Shown one piece after another: positions 1 through 6,711 of a stretch of DNA of 6,711 nt. Numbering within the stretch: the first letter of the stretch is position 1; every line of letters begins with the position of its first letter. Position numbers and translations under genes: made by a program. The notes below the pieces were generated by a model that did not search any database, was not told the origin of the DNA, and was given only the letters and a program-made list of their open reading frames with translations. The DNA is from an uncultured Paracoccaceae bacterium (GTDB lineage Bacteria > Pseudomonadota > Alphaproteobacteria > Rhodobacterales > Rhodobacteraceae): NCBI GenBank assembly GCA_937132145.1, contig CAKZNY010000152.1, positions 1-6,711 on the forward strand. The letters are read 5' to 3'.

Positions 1-1700
1 GGGTCGGTGTCGATGATTATAGCGTAAGAGCGATCTGCGGCCCGGGCTCGTTGCATGGCTTCTTCAAGTTCCGCGATTGAACTTACCTTCTCGGCAATCG
101 CGCCCATCGCGCCAGCATGTGCCGTAAAATCTATATCCGATGGAACCGTATGGCGGGCGGTGTCCAGCAGGTTATTGAAGCTCTCGGCTCCGGTGCTGAT
201 TTGCAGGCGGTTTATGCAGGCATAGCCACGATTATCAAGGATCACGACGATGATTTTGTGCCCCAGCATCACGCTGGTCGCCAGTTCCGAGTTCAGCATC
301 ATATAGGAGCCATCCCCGACCATCACCACGACATCGCGATCAGGGTGGGCCATTTTCACACCCAAGCCCCCCGCGATCTCGTAGCCCATACACGAGAACC
401 CGTATTCGACGTGGTAGCCGTTCGGCTTGCCGGATTTCCACAGCTTGTGCAACTCGCCGGGCAAGCCGCCCGCCGCGCAAACAACGATGGCGTTCTCGTC
501 AACACCGCGCTGAACAGCCCCTATGACCTGTGCATCTGTCGGCAAGGCATTGCCCTCCGGTGCAGCAGTTGCCAGTTCGACAACATCCAACCATGCGGCT
601 CTTAGGGCTGCATCGGGTTCGGTCGCACGATAATCGCCAAGCGCGGCTGAAAGTTCCTCCAAGCCAACTTTTGCATCCGCTACCAGCTGTAGTGCATTGT
701 GCTTCGCGCTGTCATAAGCCGCAATATTAAGGGCCAGAATTCGCCGGTCCGGATTTTTGAACAATGACCAGCTGCCGGTGGTGAAATCCTGAAAGCGCGT
801 GCCTATACCGATCACCAGATCGGATTTTTCGGCCACCGCGTTCGCCGCCGACGATCCCGTCACGCCGATAGAGCCGAGGTTCAGCGGATGGTCCCAAGGC
901 AACGCCGATTTCCCCGCCTGCGTCTCGGCCACCGGAATACCGTGTTTCTCGGCGAAGGTTCGCAAGGCCCCGCTTGCACCAGAATAATGCACCCCGCCAC
1001 CCGCGATAATCAGAGGGTTCTTCGCGGATTTGATCGCCGCAATGGCCGCGTCAAGTTCTTGCAGGTCGGGGCGCGGGCGGCGTTGATGCCAGACCTTTAG
1101 GTCAAAGAAACTCTCGGGCCAATCGAACGCCTCCGTCTGCACGTCCTGACAAAACGCCAGCGTAACCGGGCCGCATTCTGCCGGATCGGTCATAGTTGCC
1201 ATAGCCCGCGGCAACGCACTTAACAGTTGTTCGGGGCGGGTTATGCGGTCAAAATACTTGCTGACCGGTTTGAAACAATCGTTGGCGCTAATCGTGCCGT
1301 CGCCGAAATTCTCGATCTGCTGCAACACCGGATCAGGGGCGCGGTTGGCAAACACGTCTCCGGGGAGGAACAATACCGGCAGCCGGTTCACATGCGCCAG
1401 CCCCGCCGCAGTTACCATATTCAAGGCACCCGGTCCGATCGAGGAGGTCACCACCATCGCACGCCGCCGGTTGCTGGCCTTTGCGTAGGCAATCGCAGCA
1501 TGGGCCATGCCCTGCTCGTTGTGACCGCGCCACGTGGGGAAATCGTCACCAGCCGCGTGCAAGGCCTCGCCCAGTCCCGCGACATTGCCATGACCAAAGA
1601 TAGCCCAGCAACCTGCAAGGAACCTCTCGCCATCCTCGTTCATCTGGTTGGAAAGGTAACGCACCATCGCTTGGGCGGCTGTAAGTCTAATTGTTTTCAT
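1..1700 (-). CDS. iolD: 3D-(3,5/4)-trihydroxycyclohexane-1,2-dione acylhydrolase (ThDP-dependent), 3' end cut off
   Basis: IolD hydrolyses the cyclic dione made from inositol (via inosose) to 5-deoxyglucuronate, the ring-opening step, in the cytoplasm. I translated the minus strand from ATG at 1700 to the left edge: 566 codons, no stop or frameshift. The layout is that of the acetolactate synthase-like ThDP family. The N-terminal Pyr domain has the cofactor-activating glutamate in RGHNEQG (E62) and SSIGPGALNM. A central domain carries IAGGGVHYSGA and GIGTRFQDFTTGSW. The C-terminal PP domain has GDGSYMMLN (G462-N470) and LDNRGY (D489-N490), the metal/diphosphate-binding motif. IolD is usually about 610-640 residues, so some 50-70 are probably missing beyond the edge. 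The start overlaps the iolC stop as ATGA. Only a weak GGAA lies 7 nt upstream, which suggests translation coupled to iolC. Neighbouring iolC supports IolD over a generic acetolactate synthase. Confidence 0.96.
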   Translation of the reverse strand, partial: MKTIRLTAAQAMVRYLSNQMNEDGERFLAGCWAIFGHGNVAGLGEALHAAGDDFPTWRGHNEQGMAHAAIAYAKASNRRRAMVVTSSIGPGALNMVTAAGLAHVNRLPVLFLPGDVFANRAPDPVLQQIENFGDGTISANDCFKPVSKYFDRITRPEQLLSALPRAMATMTDPAECGPVTLAFCQDVQTEAFDWPESFFDLKVWHQRRPRPDLQELDAAIAAIKSAKNPLIIAGGGVHYSGASGALRTFAEKHGIPVAETQAGKSALPWDHPLNLGSIGVTGSSAANAVAEKSDLVIGIGTRFQDFTTGSWSLFKNPDRRILALNIAAYDSAKHNALQLVADAKVGLEELSAALGDYRATEPDAALRAAWLDVVELATAAPEGNALPTDAQVIGAVQRGVDENAIVVCAAGGLPGELHKLWKSGKPNGYHVEYGFSCMGYEIAGGLGVKMAHPDRDVVVMVGDGSYMMLNSELATSVMLGHKIIVVILDNRGYACINRLQISTGAESFNNLLDTARHTVPSDIDFTAHAGAMGAIAEKVSSIAELEEAMQRARAADRSYAIIIDTD

Positions 1701-3592
1701 GTAGTGGTTCCATTTCGGGCAGCATCCCAGACATCGCAAAGATTGCGGTATTTTTCGGCCATTTCGGTAACAGCCTCTGTGTCGTTTATAGCACCGGAAA
1801 ACCATTTTTGCGCCGTTGCGGCGAAAATCGTTCGCCCGACAGCGAAACCTTTGACCAGATCATGCTTGGCCGCCGCCTGAAAACTGGCGATCAGATGGTC
1901 ATTTGGCGCGTCCAGCCCCAGCACGACGACACCCCGACACCACGGGTCGTTTTGGGCTATCGCCGCACAGGTAACCTGCCACGCCGCATCACTCTCCATC
2001 GGTTCCAGTTTCCACCAGTCGGGGTAAATTCCGATGTCGTAGAACCGCTGGATAATCTTGGCGGTAGTATCATCGTCGCAATTGGCCACCCTTGACGGTA
2101 TCACTTCCAGCAAGAATTCCAGCTTGTTGCGCCGTGCCGCCGCAAACAGCCGCGTGACAACATTTTCCTGCCTGGCCTTCATTTCCGCGTCATCATCAGG
2201 GTGGTAAAAACACAAAACTTTCACGACATGTTCCACCGGCCATTCGGACAGACCACCATAATCGGGGCCGATCTCGGGCTCCAGGGTCAATGGGCGAGAC
2301 CCCGGCCACTCCACCGGATGCCCGATCCAAAGGTTGCTTCCGGCCGCTGCGTAAAGCGCATTGCGCCCTAGTCGGCTATCGCACAAAATACCGTATCCTG
2401 CCCTGCCATCCGCCACCTTATGGGCAACAGCCAGACAAAGCTGTTTGAACTTGCCGATCTTTTCAGGCGTTGCGCCATCCATTTCTTCAAGCTGCTTGCG
2501 GTGATCGAACGCAAACACCCGCATGGTTGGCCAATCACCCTTGCGGTTGGTTGACCAGTGGATTTGCTCCAACGCTTTATCTTTGCGCAATGCCGCGTTC
2601 TGGATGCCGGTTTTGAAGAAATACTGCAATTCATCCCAACTTGGATAGGCAGGGGTGCATCCGTGACGGCTAACGGCAAAAGCCCCGCAGGCGTTGGCGT
2701 ATTTCAGGCTGGTCTGCCAGTCTTGATCCGTTAACCAGCCCTTCAAAAGGCCGCTCATGAACCCGTCACCCGCGCCCAGCACATTGAAAACCTCGATCTG
2801 GAAACCGGGGCCGCTCAGGCCGTCGTCAAGACTGTCGGGGATGGCGTCGGTAAATGCGCTCGCCCCCATTGGGCCACGCTTGCAGACGAGAACCGCCTTG
2901 CTGAGCGCACGCACATTGCGCAGCGCCTTGATCGTGTCGGTCGAGCCGCCAGCGATATGGAATTCTTCCTCGGTGCCGACAATCAGGTCGAACAAATGCA
3001 AGGTTGATTGCAGTTTGGTCGTGACCGCATCCGAGGCAATAAACCTGTTCTCACCGTCGCCGTGCCCCGAAAGCCCCCAAAGGTTCGGGCGGTAATCAAT
3101 ATCGAGCGCCGTTTTCGCGCCGTTTTCACGGGCCAAAGCCAGCGCTTTCAAAACGGCAGCTTCGGTATCAGGATGGCTAAGATGCGTGCCCGTTACCGTC
3201 ACGCAGCGCGTATCCGCAATTAATGCCGGGTCGATATCATCCTCTACCAGCGCCATATCGGCACAATTCTCGCGGTAGAATATCAGCGGAAACTGTTCTT
3301 GATTCCTGATGCCAAGCAGAACCAGCGCCGTCAGACGTTCAGGGTCGGTTATAACGCCGCGCACATCAACACCTTCGCGCACCAGCTGTTCCCGAATGAA
3401 CCGGCCCATATGTTCGTCGCCAACACGGGTTATCAGGCCCGATTTCAGACCCAATCGCGCGGTGCCAGCGGCAATATTGGTGGGCGAGCCGCCAATATAT
3501 TTGTTGAAAGACCCCATGTCCTCCAGCCGCCCGCCAACCTGCACGCCATATAAATCAACCGAAGAGCGGCCAATTGTAATGACATCAAGCAT
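1697..3592 (-). CDS. iolC: 5-dehydro-2-deoxygluconokinase fused to a DUF2090 aldolase-like domain
   Basis: This 631-residue protein has two parts. Residues 1 to about 325 are a PfkB/ribokinase-type sugar kinase. They show ITIGRSSVDLYG at the start, the family signature GGSPTNIAAGTARLG (34-48), and the second signature NVLGAGDGFMSG (270-281) with the catalytic base D276 in GAGD. IolC uses ATP to phosphorylate 5-dehydro-2-deoxygluconate (DKG) to DKG-6-phosphate. Residues about 345-631 match DUF2090, a TIM-barrel domain resembling class I LacD-type aldolases: FAFDHRKQLEEM (360-371), ILCDSRLG (402-409), LLEVIPSR (494-501), DWWKLEP (525-531) with candidate Schiff-base K528, and GFAVGRTIF (582-590). 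The aldolase role, giving DHAP and malonate semialdehyde, is an inference. The start ATG directly abuts the ATPase stop (TAAATG), with a strong Shine-Dalgarno inside the preceding gene. The stop overlaps iolD. The length is normal for the fused alphaproteobacterial form and the frame is intact. Confidence 0.95.
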   Translation of the reverse strand: MLDVITIGRSSVDLYGVQVGGRLEDMGSFNKYIGGSPTNIAAGTARLGLKSGLITRVGDEHMGRFIREQLVREGVDVRGVITDPERLTALVLLGIRNQEQFPLIFYRENCADMALVEDDIDPALIADTRCVTVTGTHLSHPDTEAAVLKALALARENGAKTALDIDYRPNLWGLSGHGDGENRFIASDAVTTKLQSTLHLFDLIVGTEEEFHIAGGSTDTIKALRNVRALSKAVLVCKRGPMGASAFTDAIPDSLDDGLSGPGFQIEVFNVLGAGDGFMSGLLKGWLTDQDWQTSLKYANACGAFAVSRHGCTPAYPSWDELQYFFKTGIQNAALRKDKALEQIHWSTNRKGDWPTMRVFAFDHRKQLEEMDGATPEKIGKFKQLCLAVAHKVADGRAGYGILCDSRLGRNALYAAAGSNLWIGHPVEWPGSRPLTLEPEIGPDYGGLSEWPVEHVVKVLCFYHPDDDAEMKARQENVVTRLFAAARRNKLEFLLEVIPSRVANCDDDTTAKIIQRFYDIGIYPDWWKLEPMESDAAWQVTCAAIAQNDPWCRGVVVLGLDAPNDHLIASFQAAAKHDLVKGFAVGRTIFAATAQKWFSGAINDTEAVTEMAEKYRNLCDVWDAARNGTTT

Positions 3593-4372
3593 TTATACCG
3601 TCCCTCCCAATGAGCCTTCGAGTGTCGCAAGTTCCTGCCCGCCAGCCATCATATCTTGCAGCTCCTCGGGCGTTATCTCGCCGCGTTTGGCGGTACCAAG
3701 GGTTTTTCCACGGTTCAGAACCGTGAAACGATCGCCGACGGCCATAGCGTGGCGCACGTTATGGGTGATGAAAACCACCCCGATGCCCTGACTTCGAACT
3801 CTGTCGACATTTGCCAGAACATTGGCTGTCTGGCGCACCCCGAGGGCCGAGGTCGGCTCGTCCAGAATCAGCAGCTTCGCCCCGAAATACACCGCACGCG
3901 CGATTGCCACGGTCTGGCGCTCGCCGCCCGACAGTGTTCCAACCGCCTGCCCCGGTTCGCGCAGGTTAATGCCCATCTTCTTCATCTCGACCATCGTAAT
4001 CTCGTTGGCCTTTTTGAAGTCCATGGTGCTGAAGGGGCCGAATTTCTTGATCGGCTCGTTCCCCATCCAGAAATTGCGGGTCACCGACATCAGCGGGATC
4101 ATCGCGAGATCCTGATAAACGGTGGCAATTCCGACCTCCATCGCGTCGCGCGGGCTTTTGAAGTTCATTTCTTTACCGTCAATCAGAATGGTTCCTTTTG
4201 ACGGCTTGTGGACCCCCGACATGGTCTTGATAAACGTCGATTTACCGGCGCCGTTGTCACCTAAAAGACAATGGACCTCACCCGCGTTCACATCGAACGA
4301 AACACCGCCAAGGGCGATTACAGCCCCGAAGTGTTTCTCGATGTCACGCATTTCAATCAAAGGAGTCGACAT
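3593..4372 (-). CDS. Sugar (probably myo-inositol) ABC transporter ATP-binding protein, CUT2 family, single ABC domain
   Basis: This 259-residue cytoplasmic ATPase powers the importer formed with the permease and binding protein next to it. It carries a full ABC set: Walker [10 protein letters not shown] (38-46, K44), Q-loop Q87 in VYQDLA, signature LSGGE (147-151), Walker B LLILDE (167-172) and switch histidine H204 in [14 protein letters not shown] and [11 protein letters not shown] are typical of the CUT2 carbohydrate group. Most CUT2 ATPases (RbsA, MglA, Caulobacter IatA) are tandem proteins of about 500 residues. This one has a single domain, like rhizobial FrcA, so it must act as a homodimer. 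The frame stays open upstream to 4582, but I chose the ATG at 4372. It has GGGAG 7 nt upstream, starts the conserved [16 protein letters not shown], and shares its A with the permease stop (TGATG). Inositol as substrate is inferred from the iol genes; fructose or another polyol remains possible. Confidence 0.95.
   Translation of the reverse strand: MSTPLIEMRDIEKHFGAVIALGGVSFDVNAGEVHCLLGDNGAGKSTFIKTMSGVHKPSKGTILIDGKEMNFKSPRDAMEVGIATVYQDLAMIPLMSVTRNFWMGNEPIKKFGPFSTMDFKKANEITMVEMKKMGINLREPGQAVGTLSGGERQTVAIARAVYFGAKLLILDEPTSALGVRQTANVLANVDRVRSQGIGVVFITHNVRHAMAVGDRFTVLNRGKTLGTAKRGEITPEELQDMMAGGQELATLEGSLGGTV
3601..3608 (-). promoter_or_regulatory. Strong ribosome binding site of iolC
   Basis: Read on the minus strand this is GGGAGGGA, 8 nt upstream of the iolC ATG and within the last codons of the ATPase gene. 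It fixes the iolC start at 3592. It also shows that the enzyme gene has its own strong initiation signal, despite having no gap to the upstream stop codon. Confidence 0.8.
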
Positions 4373-5469
4373 CAGCGTTCTCCCGTAATCATTCGGCGGA
4401 TGTACGTGTTCAGGATCACCGCCAGTATAAGAATGGTTCCAAGAAATACGCGGAACAGCGAGCTTTCTGCACCCGAGAAAAACAGCCCTTGCTGCACCAC
4501 CCCGAAGATTAGCGCCCCAAGAGCCGCACCGACAACCGAGCCGTATCCTCCGGTCAGCAATGCACCGCCAATGACGACGCAAATGATCGCCTCGAATTCC
4601 TTGAGCAATCCGCGATCCGCCGCCGCCGATCCGAACTCCATCACCTGGGCTGTGGCAAATACGGTTGCGGTAAAGGCTGTGAACATAAACATCAGCATTT
4701 TGACGCGGTTAACCGGAACCCCGACATATCGCGCCGCTTGCGGATCGCCGCCCACAGCAAAAATCCAGTTACCGAAACGGGTTTTGGTTAGCAACCACTG
4801 GCCAAATATGATCAGACCAAGCGCCCAGACAACCAGCATCGGCACGCCCTCGACCACGGGTTGGCCTATGCGGTTGCCACGGGTAAAGGTATCAAGCATG
4901 CCCATATCGGCAAACCACTGGAACAGCCCCTTCAGGACGGTGCCGCCGAACAAAGGCGCCAGCCAATCCCCTTCGGCTGCCTGTTTCACCCCGCCAATGA
5001 TAGTTTTTTGAGTGGTTGTGATGGACAGCCAGATGGTCATGCCGCGCAGGATATACAGGAAGGCCAGCGTGACAATGAAACTGGGCAATCCGGTTTTGAT
5101 AACCAGAAATCCGTTGAGCGCGCCAAGGGCGATACAGACGACAAAAGCCGTCATAATCGCGGCCCAGACCGGCCAGCCCCATTGCACCGACAAAATGGCG
5201 ATAACAATTCCGGCAAACCCGATCATTGAACCAACGGACAGATCGAACTCGCCTGCAATCATCAGCAAACTGGCCCCAACGGCAATAATCGCAAACTGCG
5301 CCGATACGACGGTCCAGTTCTGGATGCCTTTTGGCGAAAACATGCCGCTGTCACCGGCAATCATCATAAAGAAAACAAAAACCAGTATGGCCCCGGCAAT
5401 GGCACCGAGTTCGGGCCGGATCATGGCACGTCTAAATTTAGAAATCTGTTTTATACGTTCGTCAGTCAT
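4372..5469 (-). CDS. Sugar (probably myo-inositol) ABC transporter permease, CUT2 / BPD_transp_2 family
   Basis: This 365-residue inner-membrane protein should form, as a dimer, the channel of the importer. It is strongly hydrophobic, with about nine to ten membrane segments, by eye near residues 21-38, 55-72, 77-94, 100-118, 130-148, 209-227, 258-275, 296-330 (two passes) and 338-355. Family motifs include [10 protein letters not shown] (73-82), [18 protein letters not shown] (119-136) and the cytoplasmic coupling segment [16 protein letters not shown] (238-253), which should contact the ATPase. A long hydrophilic loop spans about 150-208, a length I associate with FrcC-like permeases. The start at 5469 has GAGG 5 nt upstream; its stop overlaps the ATPase start by one base. 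The gene is separated from the binding-protein gene by 66 bp containing a hairpin, so it is probably made at a lower level than that protein. Confidence 0.95.
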   Translation of the reverse strand: MTDERIKQISKFRRAMIRPELGAIAGAILVFVFFMMIAGDSGMFSPKGIQNWTVVSAQFAIIAVGASLLMIAGEFDLSVGSMIGFAGIVIAILSVQWGWPVWAAIMTAFVVCIALGALNGFLVIKTGLPSFIVTLAFLYILRGMTIWLSITTTQKTIIGGVKQAAEGDWLAPLFGGTVLKGLFQWFADMGMLDTFTRGNRIGQPVVEGVPMLVVWALGLIIFGQWLLTKTRFGNWIFAVGGDPQAARYVGVPVNRVKMLMFMFTAFTATVFATAQVMEFGSAAADRGLLKEFEAIICVVIGGALLTGGYGSVVGAALGALIFGVVQQGLFFSGAESSLFRVFLGTILILAVILNTYIRRMITGER

Positions 5470-5493
5470 GACATCCTCGTTCCTATAAATAAA

Positions 5494-5527
5494 TTGAAAA
5501 GGGCGGCATAGTTACGCCGCCCTTCAA
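5494..5527 (-). terminator. GC-rich intercistronic hairpin, likely attenuator or mRNA stabiliser
   Basis: The arms AAGGGCGGC (5499-5507) and GCCGCCCTT (5516-5524) form a perfect 9-bp stem with an 8-nt loop. Three further pairs (5494-5496 with 5525-5527) follow a 2-nt bulge. In the transcript the hairpin starts 11 nt after the binding-protein stop and is followed by UUUU, then C, so the U tract is short. That fits a leaky terminator or a 3' stabilising structure. In many binding-protein transporter operons such an element raises the binding protein over the permease; that role here is inferred from position. Confidence 0.7.
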
Positions 5528-5535
5528 ATTATTGT

Positions 5536-6477
5536 TTAGCGATAGACGCCCGCATATTCTTCGACAAACGAGATGCTGTCTTTGGTGATGAACCCCGGAC
5601 CAGAATTCATGTGACCCGCTGGCAGAACACCATAGCGCACATAGTTGGTCAGGATGATAACCGGCATATACCCTTGCAAGTATGGCTGCTGGTCGATTGC
5701 AAAGGCAATCACATCGGCTTTGATCGCGACTGCGATTTCATCAGAAAGATCGAACGTGGCAAAGAACAGCTCGCCCGACAGGCTTTCAGCATCAAGTGCT
5801 GCCAGTGTCGGATGTGCCGAGGTTGGACCAAGCGTCAAGACAGCGCCCGTATCCGGATTAGCCGCAAGGTACGCAATGACCTTGTTCTTGATCTCGGCAG
5901 GGTCTTGACCAGAATCGATCATGCTGGCGCTTAAATCTGCACCAACCGCATCCGCAAACCCCTGACAACGCTCAACCGATGCCGGGTTGGTGATGTAGTG
6001 GTTTACACACAAGAACGACGTAACACCCGCCGCAGCCGCGCGTTTACCTGCACCAAAGCCGGCCGCATACTCGGGCTGGCCAACGTGCAGCAAAGCACCA
6101 AGTGCTTCGGACTGCGCTTGTGTTCCAGAGTTGATGGTGATCACAGGAATACCTTGATCAACGGCATCGGCAACCGGGCCGGAAAGCACGTCGAAATCGG
6201 CGATTGTCAGGATGATACCATCAGGGTTGGAGGCCACGGCCTGCTCTACAATACGGGCCATATCGGCCAGATCGCCTGTTGGTGGATTGCGGTACTCGAC
6301 GGTTACGTCCATCTGGTCCGCCGCGACTTTGATGGTGTTCTTGATGGTGTTCCACCAGCTGTCGCTATCCGGTGCGTGGCTGATAAGAACGAAGCGCTCG
6401 CCCTGAGCCACTGCGGCTGTGCCGAACGATGCGGCCAGAGTGGCAGCAGTCAACATCGCTGTTAATGTTTTATTCAT
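5536..6477 (-). CDS. Periplasmic sugar-binding protein of a CUT2 ABC transporter (probably myo-inositol)
   Basis: This 313-residue protein captures the sugar or polyol in the periplasm and hands it to the permease. It begins with a Sec signal peptide: K3, a hydrophobic stretch at about 5-21, and a likely cleavage in AVA|QGE after A24. The mature part has the two-lobed type I binding-protein layout (Peripla_BP_4). There is a first strand RFVLISHAPDSDSWWNTIKN (28-47), and ligand-pocket and hinge candidates at INSGTQ (115-120), CVNHY (157-161), TFDLSDE (241-247) and AIDQQPYLQGY (260-270). It ends with NSGPGFITKDS (291-301), typical of the family. The start at 6477 has GGGAG 7 nt upstream. It is the first gene after the regulatory gap, with a hairpin just downstream. 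Ligand identity is an inference from the adjacent iolC and iolD; the fold alone cannot separate inositol from fructose, ribose or other sugars. Confidence 0.94.
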   Translation of the reverse strand: MNKTLTAMLTAATLAASFGTAAVAQGERFVLISHAPDSDSWWNTIKNTIKVAADQMDVTVEYRNPPTGDLADMARIVEQAVASNPDGIILTIADFDVLSGPVADAVDQGIPVITINSGTQAQSEALGALLHVGQPEYAAGFGAGKRAAAAGVTSFLCVNHYITNPASVERCQGFADAVGADLSASMIDSGQDPAEIKNKVIAYLAANPDTGAVLTLGPTSAHPTLAALDAESLSGELFFATFDLSDEIAVAIKADVIAFAIDQQPYLQGYMPVIILTNYVRYGVLPAGHMNSGPGFITKDSISFVEEYAGVYR

Positions 6478-6547
6478 TACATTTCTCCCTAAGATTATTA
6501 TTTCCGAATGCTTTCCCTAGTTTGCCCCAGCTTAACGCGGTGCAAAA

Positions 6548-6560
6548 GGAATCACATTCC
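6548..6560. promoter_or_regulatory. Palindrome GGAAT-CAC-ATTCC, possible IolR-type operator
   Basis: This perfect 5+5 inverted repeat with a 3-nt centre lies 71 bp upstream of the binding-protein start. As I recall, the RpiR-type repressor IolR of Sinorhizobium meliloti is linked to a GGAA-N6-TTCC motif; this site is GGAA-N5-TTCC, one base shorter. Its location in front of an inositol operon makes an operator role reasonable but unproven. Confidence 0.45.
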
Positions 6561-6573
6561 AGTCTTCAGCAGG

Positions 6574-6589
6574 TAGAATAAATATTCTA
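6574..6589. repeat. AT-rich palindrome TAGAATA-AA-TATTCTA
   Basis: A 7+7 inverted repeat with a 2-nt centre, in the leader 97 bp upstream of the binding-protein start. It contains a -10-like TAGAAT on the minus strand. Its symmetry and position fit a dimeric regulator site overlapping a promoter, though AT-rich sequence produces such palindromes more easily by chance. Confidence 0.45.
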
Positions 6590-6606
6590 TTGAGATGAAA
6601 AGCAAC

Positions 6607-6621
6607 TAATACTTTCTATTA
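6607..6621. repeat. Short inverted repeat TAATA-N5-TATTA
   Basis: Five-base arms around CTTTC, overlapping the stop codon of the upstream gene. It is too short and AT-rich to be a strong call. It is listed because it is the third symmetrical element within 75 bp. Confidence 0.25.
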
Positions 6622-6711
6622 AGGCGAAGATTTCCGCTGTGTTCCCACCGCGACCGCCAAGGTGACGGCCAAGGACAGCGGCGCGGACAGCGCACGAAAC
6701 GCCCCCACATC
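6619..6711 (-). CDS. C-terminal end of an unidentified protein, possibly an RpiR-type regulator
   Basis: The minus strand is open from the right edge for 30 codons to TAA at 6621-6619. Third positions are rich in G and C, and the GC content drops sharply right after the stop, as at a real gene end. The tail contains FRALSAPLSLAVTLAVAVG followed by a polar end, resembling the helical C-terminus of SIS-domain RpiR/MurR regulators (pattern SAPLALAEALV...). An RpiR-type IolR beside inositol genes would fit the context, but 30 residues do not settle the family. The opposite strand also reads openly here, but has no start with a ribosome binding site. Confidence 0.45.
   Translation of the reverse strand, partial: DVGAFRALSAPLSLAVTLAVAVGTQRKSSP

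Larger units (their letters stand above)
6478..6618. promoter_or_regulatory. AT-rich leader and probable promoter region of the inositol operon
   Basis: These 141 bp between an upstream stop codon and the binding-protein start code for nothing visible and are clearly more AT-rich than the flanks. They hold three inverted repeats listed separately and the Shine-Dalgarno GGGAG at 6485-6489 (minus strand). No convincing sigma-70 promoter stands out. The best minus-strand candidates are a -35-like TTGCTT (6605-6600) with TTTATT 17 nt later, and a lone -10-like TAGAAT (6589-6584). Both are weak calls. The operon may also receive transcription from the upstream gene. Confidence 0.6.

Noticed and set aside
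117..605. 162-codon plus-strand open frame inside iolD
   Set aside because: The minus-strand translation through this stretch gives the conserved ThDP motif GDGSYMMLN and LDNRGY, so the plus frame is a shadow.
1..1700. Possible frameshift in iolD, since no long closed reading frame covers it
   Set aside because: Codon-by-codon translation of the minus strand from 1700 is open to the window edge; the gene is only cut by the edge, not broken.
1227..1880. 217-codon plus-strand open frame across iolD and the end of iolC
   Set aside because: It crosses the junction of two clearly coding minus-strand genes, has low-complexity shadow-like composition, and shows no domain.
3309..3791. 160-codon plus-strand open frame opposite the start of iolC
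   Set aside because: It overlaps the PfkB signature region and the ATPase C-terminus on the minus strand; its Ser/Pro/Arg-rich product resembles no family.
4373..4582. N-terminal extension of the ATPase frame by 70 residues
   Set aside because: It lies wholly inside the permease gene, has no family similarity, is rich in Arg, Cys and Trp as shadow frames are, and the conserved ABC domain starts at the ATG at 4372 with a good ribosome binding site.
4271..5011. 246-codon open frame on the plus strand, antisense to the permease
   Set aside because: It is full of Pro, Ser, Thr and Asn with no recognisable motif, and is explained by the codon pattern of the well-supported permease and ATPase on the other strand.
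6642..6711. Divergent plus-strand gene starting near GTG 6659
   Set aside because: The frame is open to the edge and GC-rich, but there is no ribosome binding site before the GTG, and the minus-strand frame ends neatly at the GC-to-AT transition.

Overview
The window holds a myo-inositol uptake and catabolism operon, read entirely on the minus strand (right to left). Sequence style suggests an alphaproteobacterium, probably of the Rhodobacterales (roseobacter) type. The evidence is moderate-to-high GC with GC-rich third positions, a kinase-aldolase IolC fusion of the kind familiar from rhizobia and roseobacters, and a CUT2 transporter with a single-domain (FrcA-like) ATPase. That taxonomic call is an inference from gene style; there is no rRNA or other marker.

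Layout, in transcription order: (1) 6711-6619, the last 30 codons of an upstream minus-strand gene, possibly a regulator. (2) 6618-6478, an AT-rich leader with three small inverted repeats, one of them (GGAAT-CAC-ATTCC) resembling the IolR motif reported for rhizobial inositol genes. (3) 6477-5536, a periplasmic sugar-binding protein with a signal peptide. (4) A 66-bp gap holding a strong GC hairpin. (5) 5469-4372, the CUT2 permease. (6) 4372-3593, the transporter ATPase. (7) 3592-1697, iolC, a 631-residue PfkB kinase fused to a DUF2090 class I aldolase-like domain. (8) 1700 to the left edge, iolD, the ThDP-dependent trihydroxycyclohexane-1,2-dione hydrolase, open for 566 codons and cut by the window edge.

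From the permease onward the junctions are very tight: TGATG (1-base overlap), TAAATG (no gap) and ATGA (4-base overlap), so the products are probably translationally coupled. The binding protein is the exception, separated from the permease by a hairpin that likely lets it be made in excess. The genes make biochemical sense together: the ABC importer brings in the polyol, IolD opens the inositol-derived dione ring, and IolC phosphorylates 5-dehydro-2-deoxygluconate. The IolC C-terminal domain may then cleave the phosphorylated product to DHAP and malonate semialdehyde. The expected iolE, iolB, iolG and iolA are not inside this window and may lie to the left.

This is a coherent, apparently intact metabolic operon. 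I found no mobile element, CRISPR array, RNA gene or frameshift. The points most worth checking are the aldolase half of IolC, the leader palindromes and the hairpin after the binding-protein gene.
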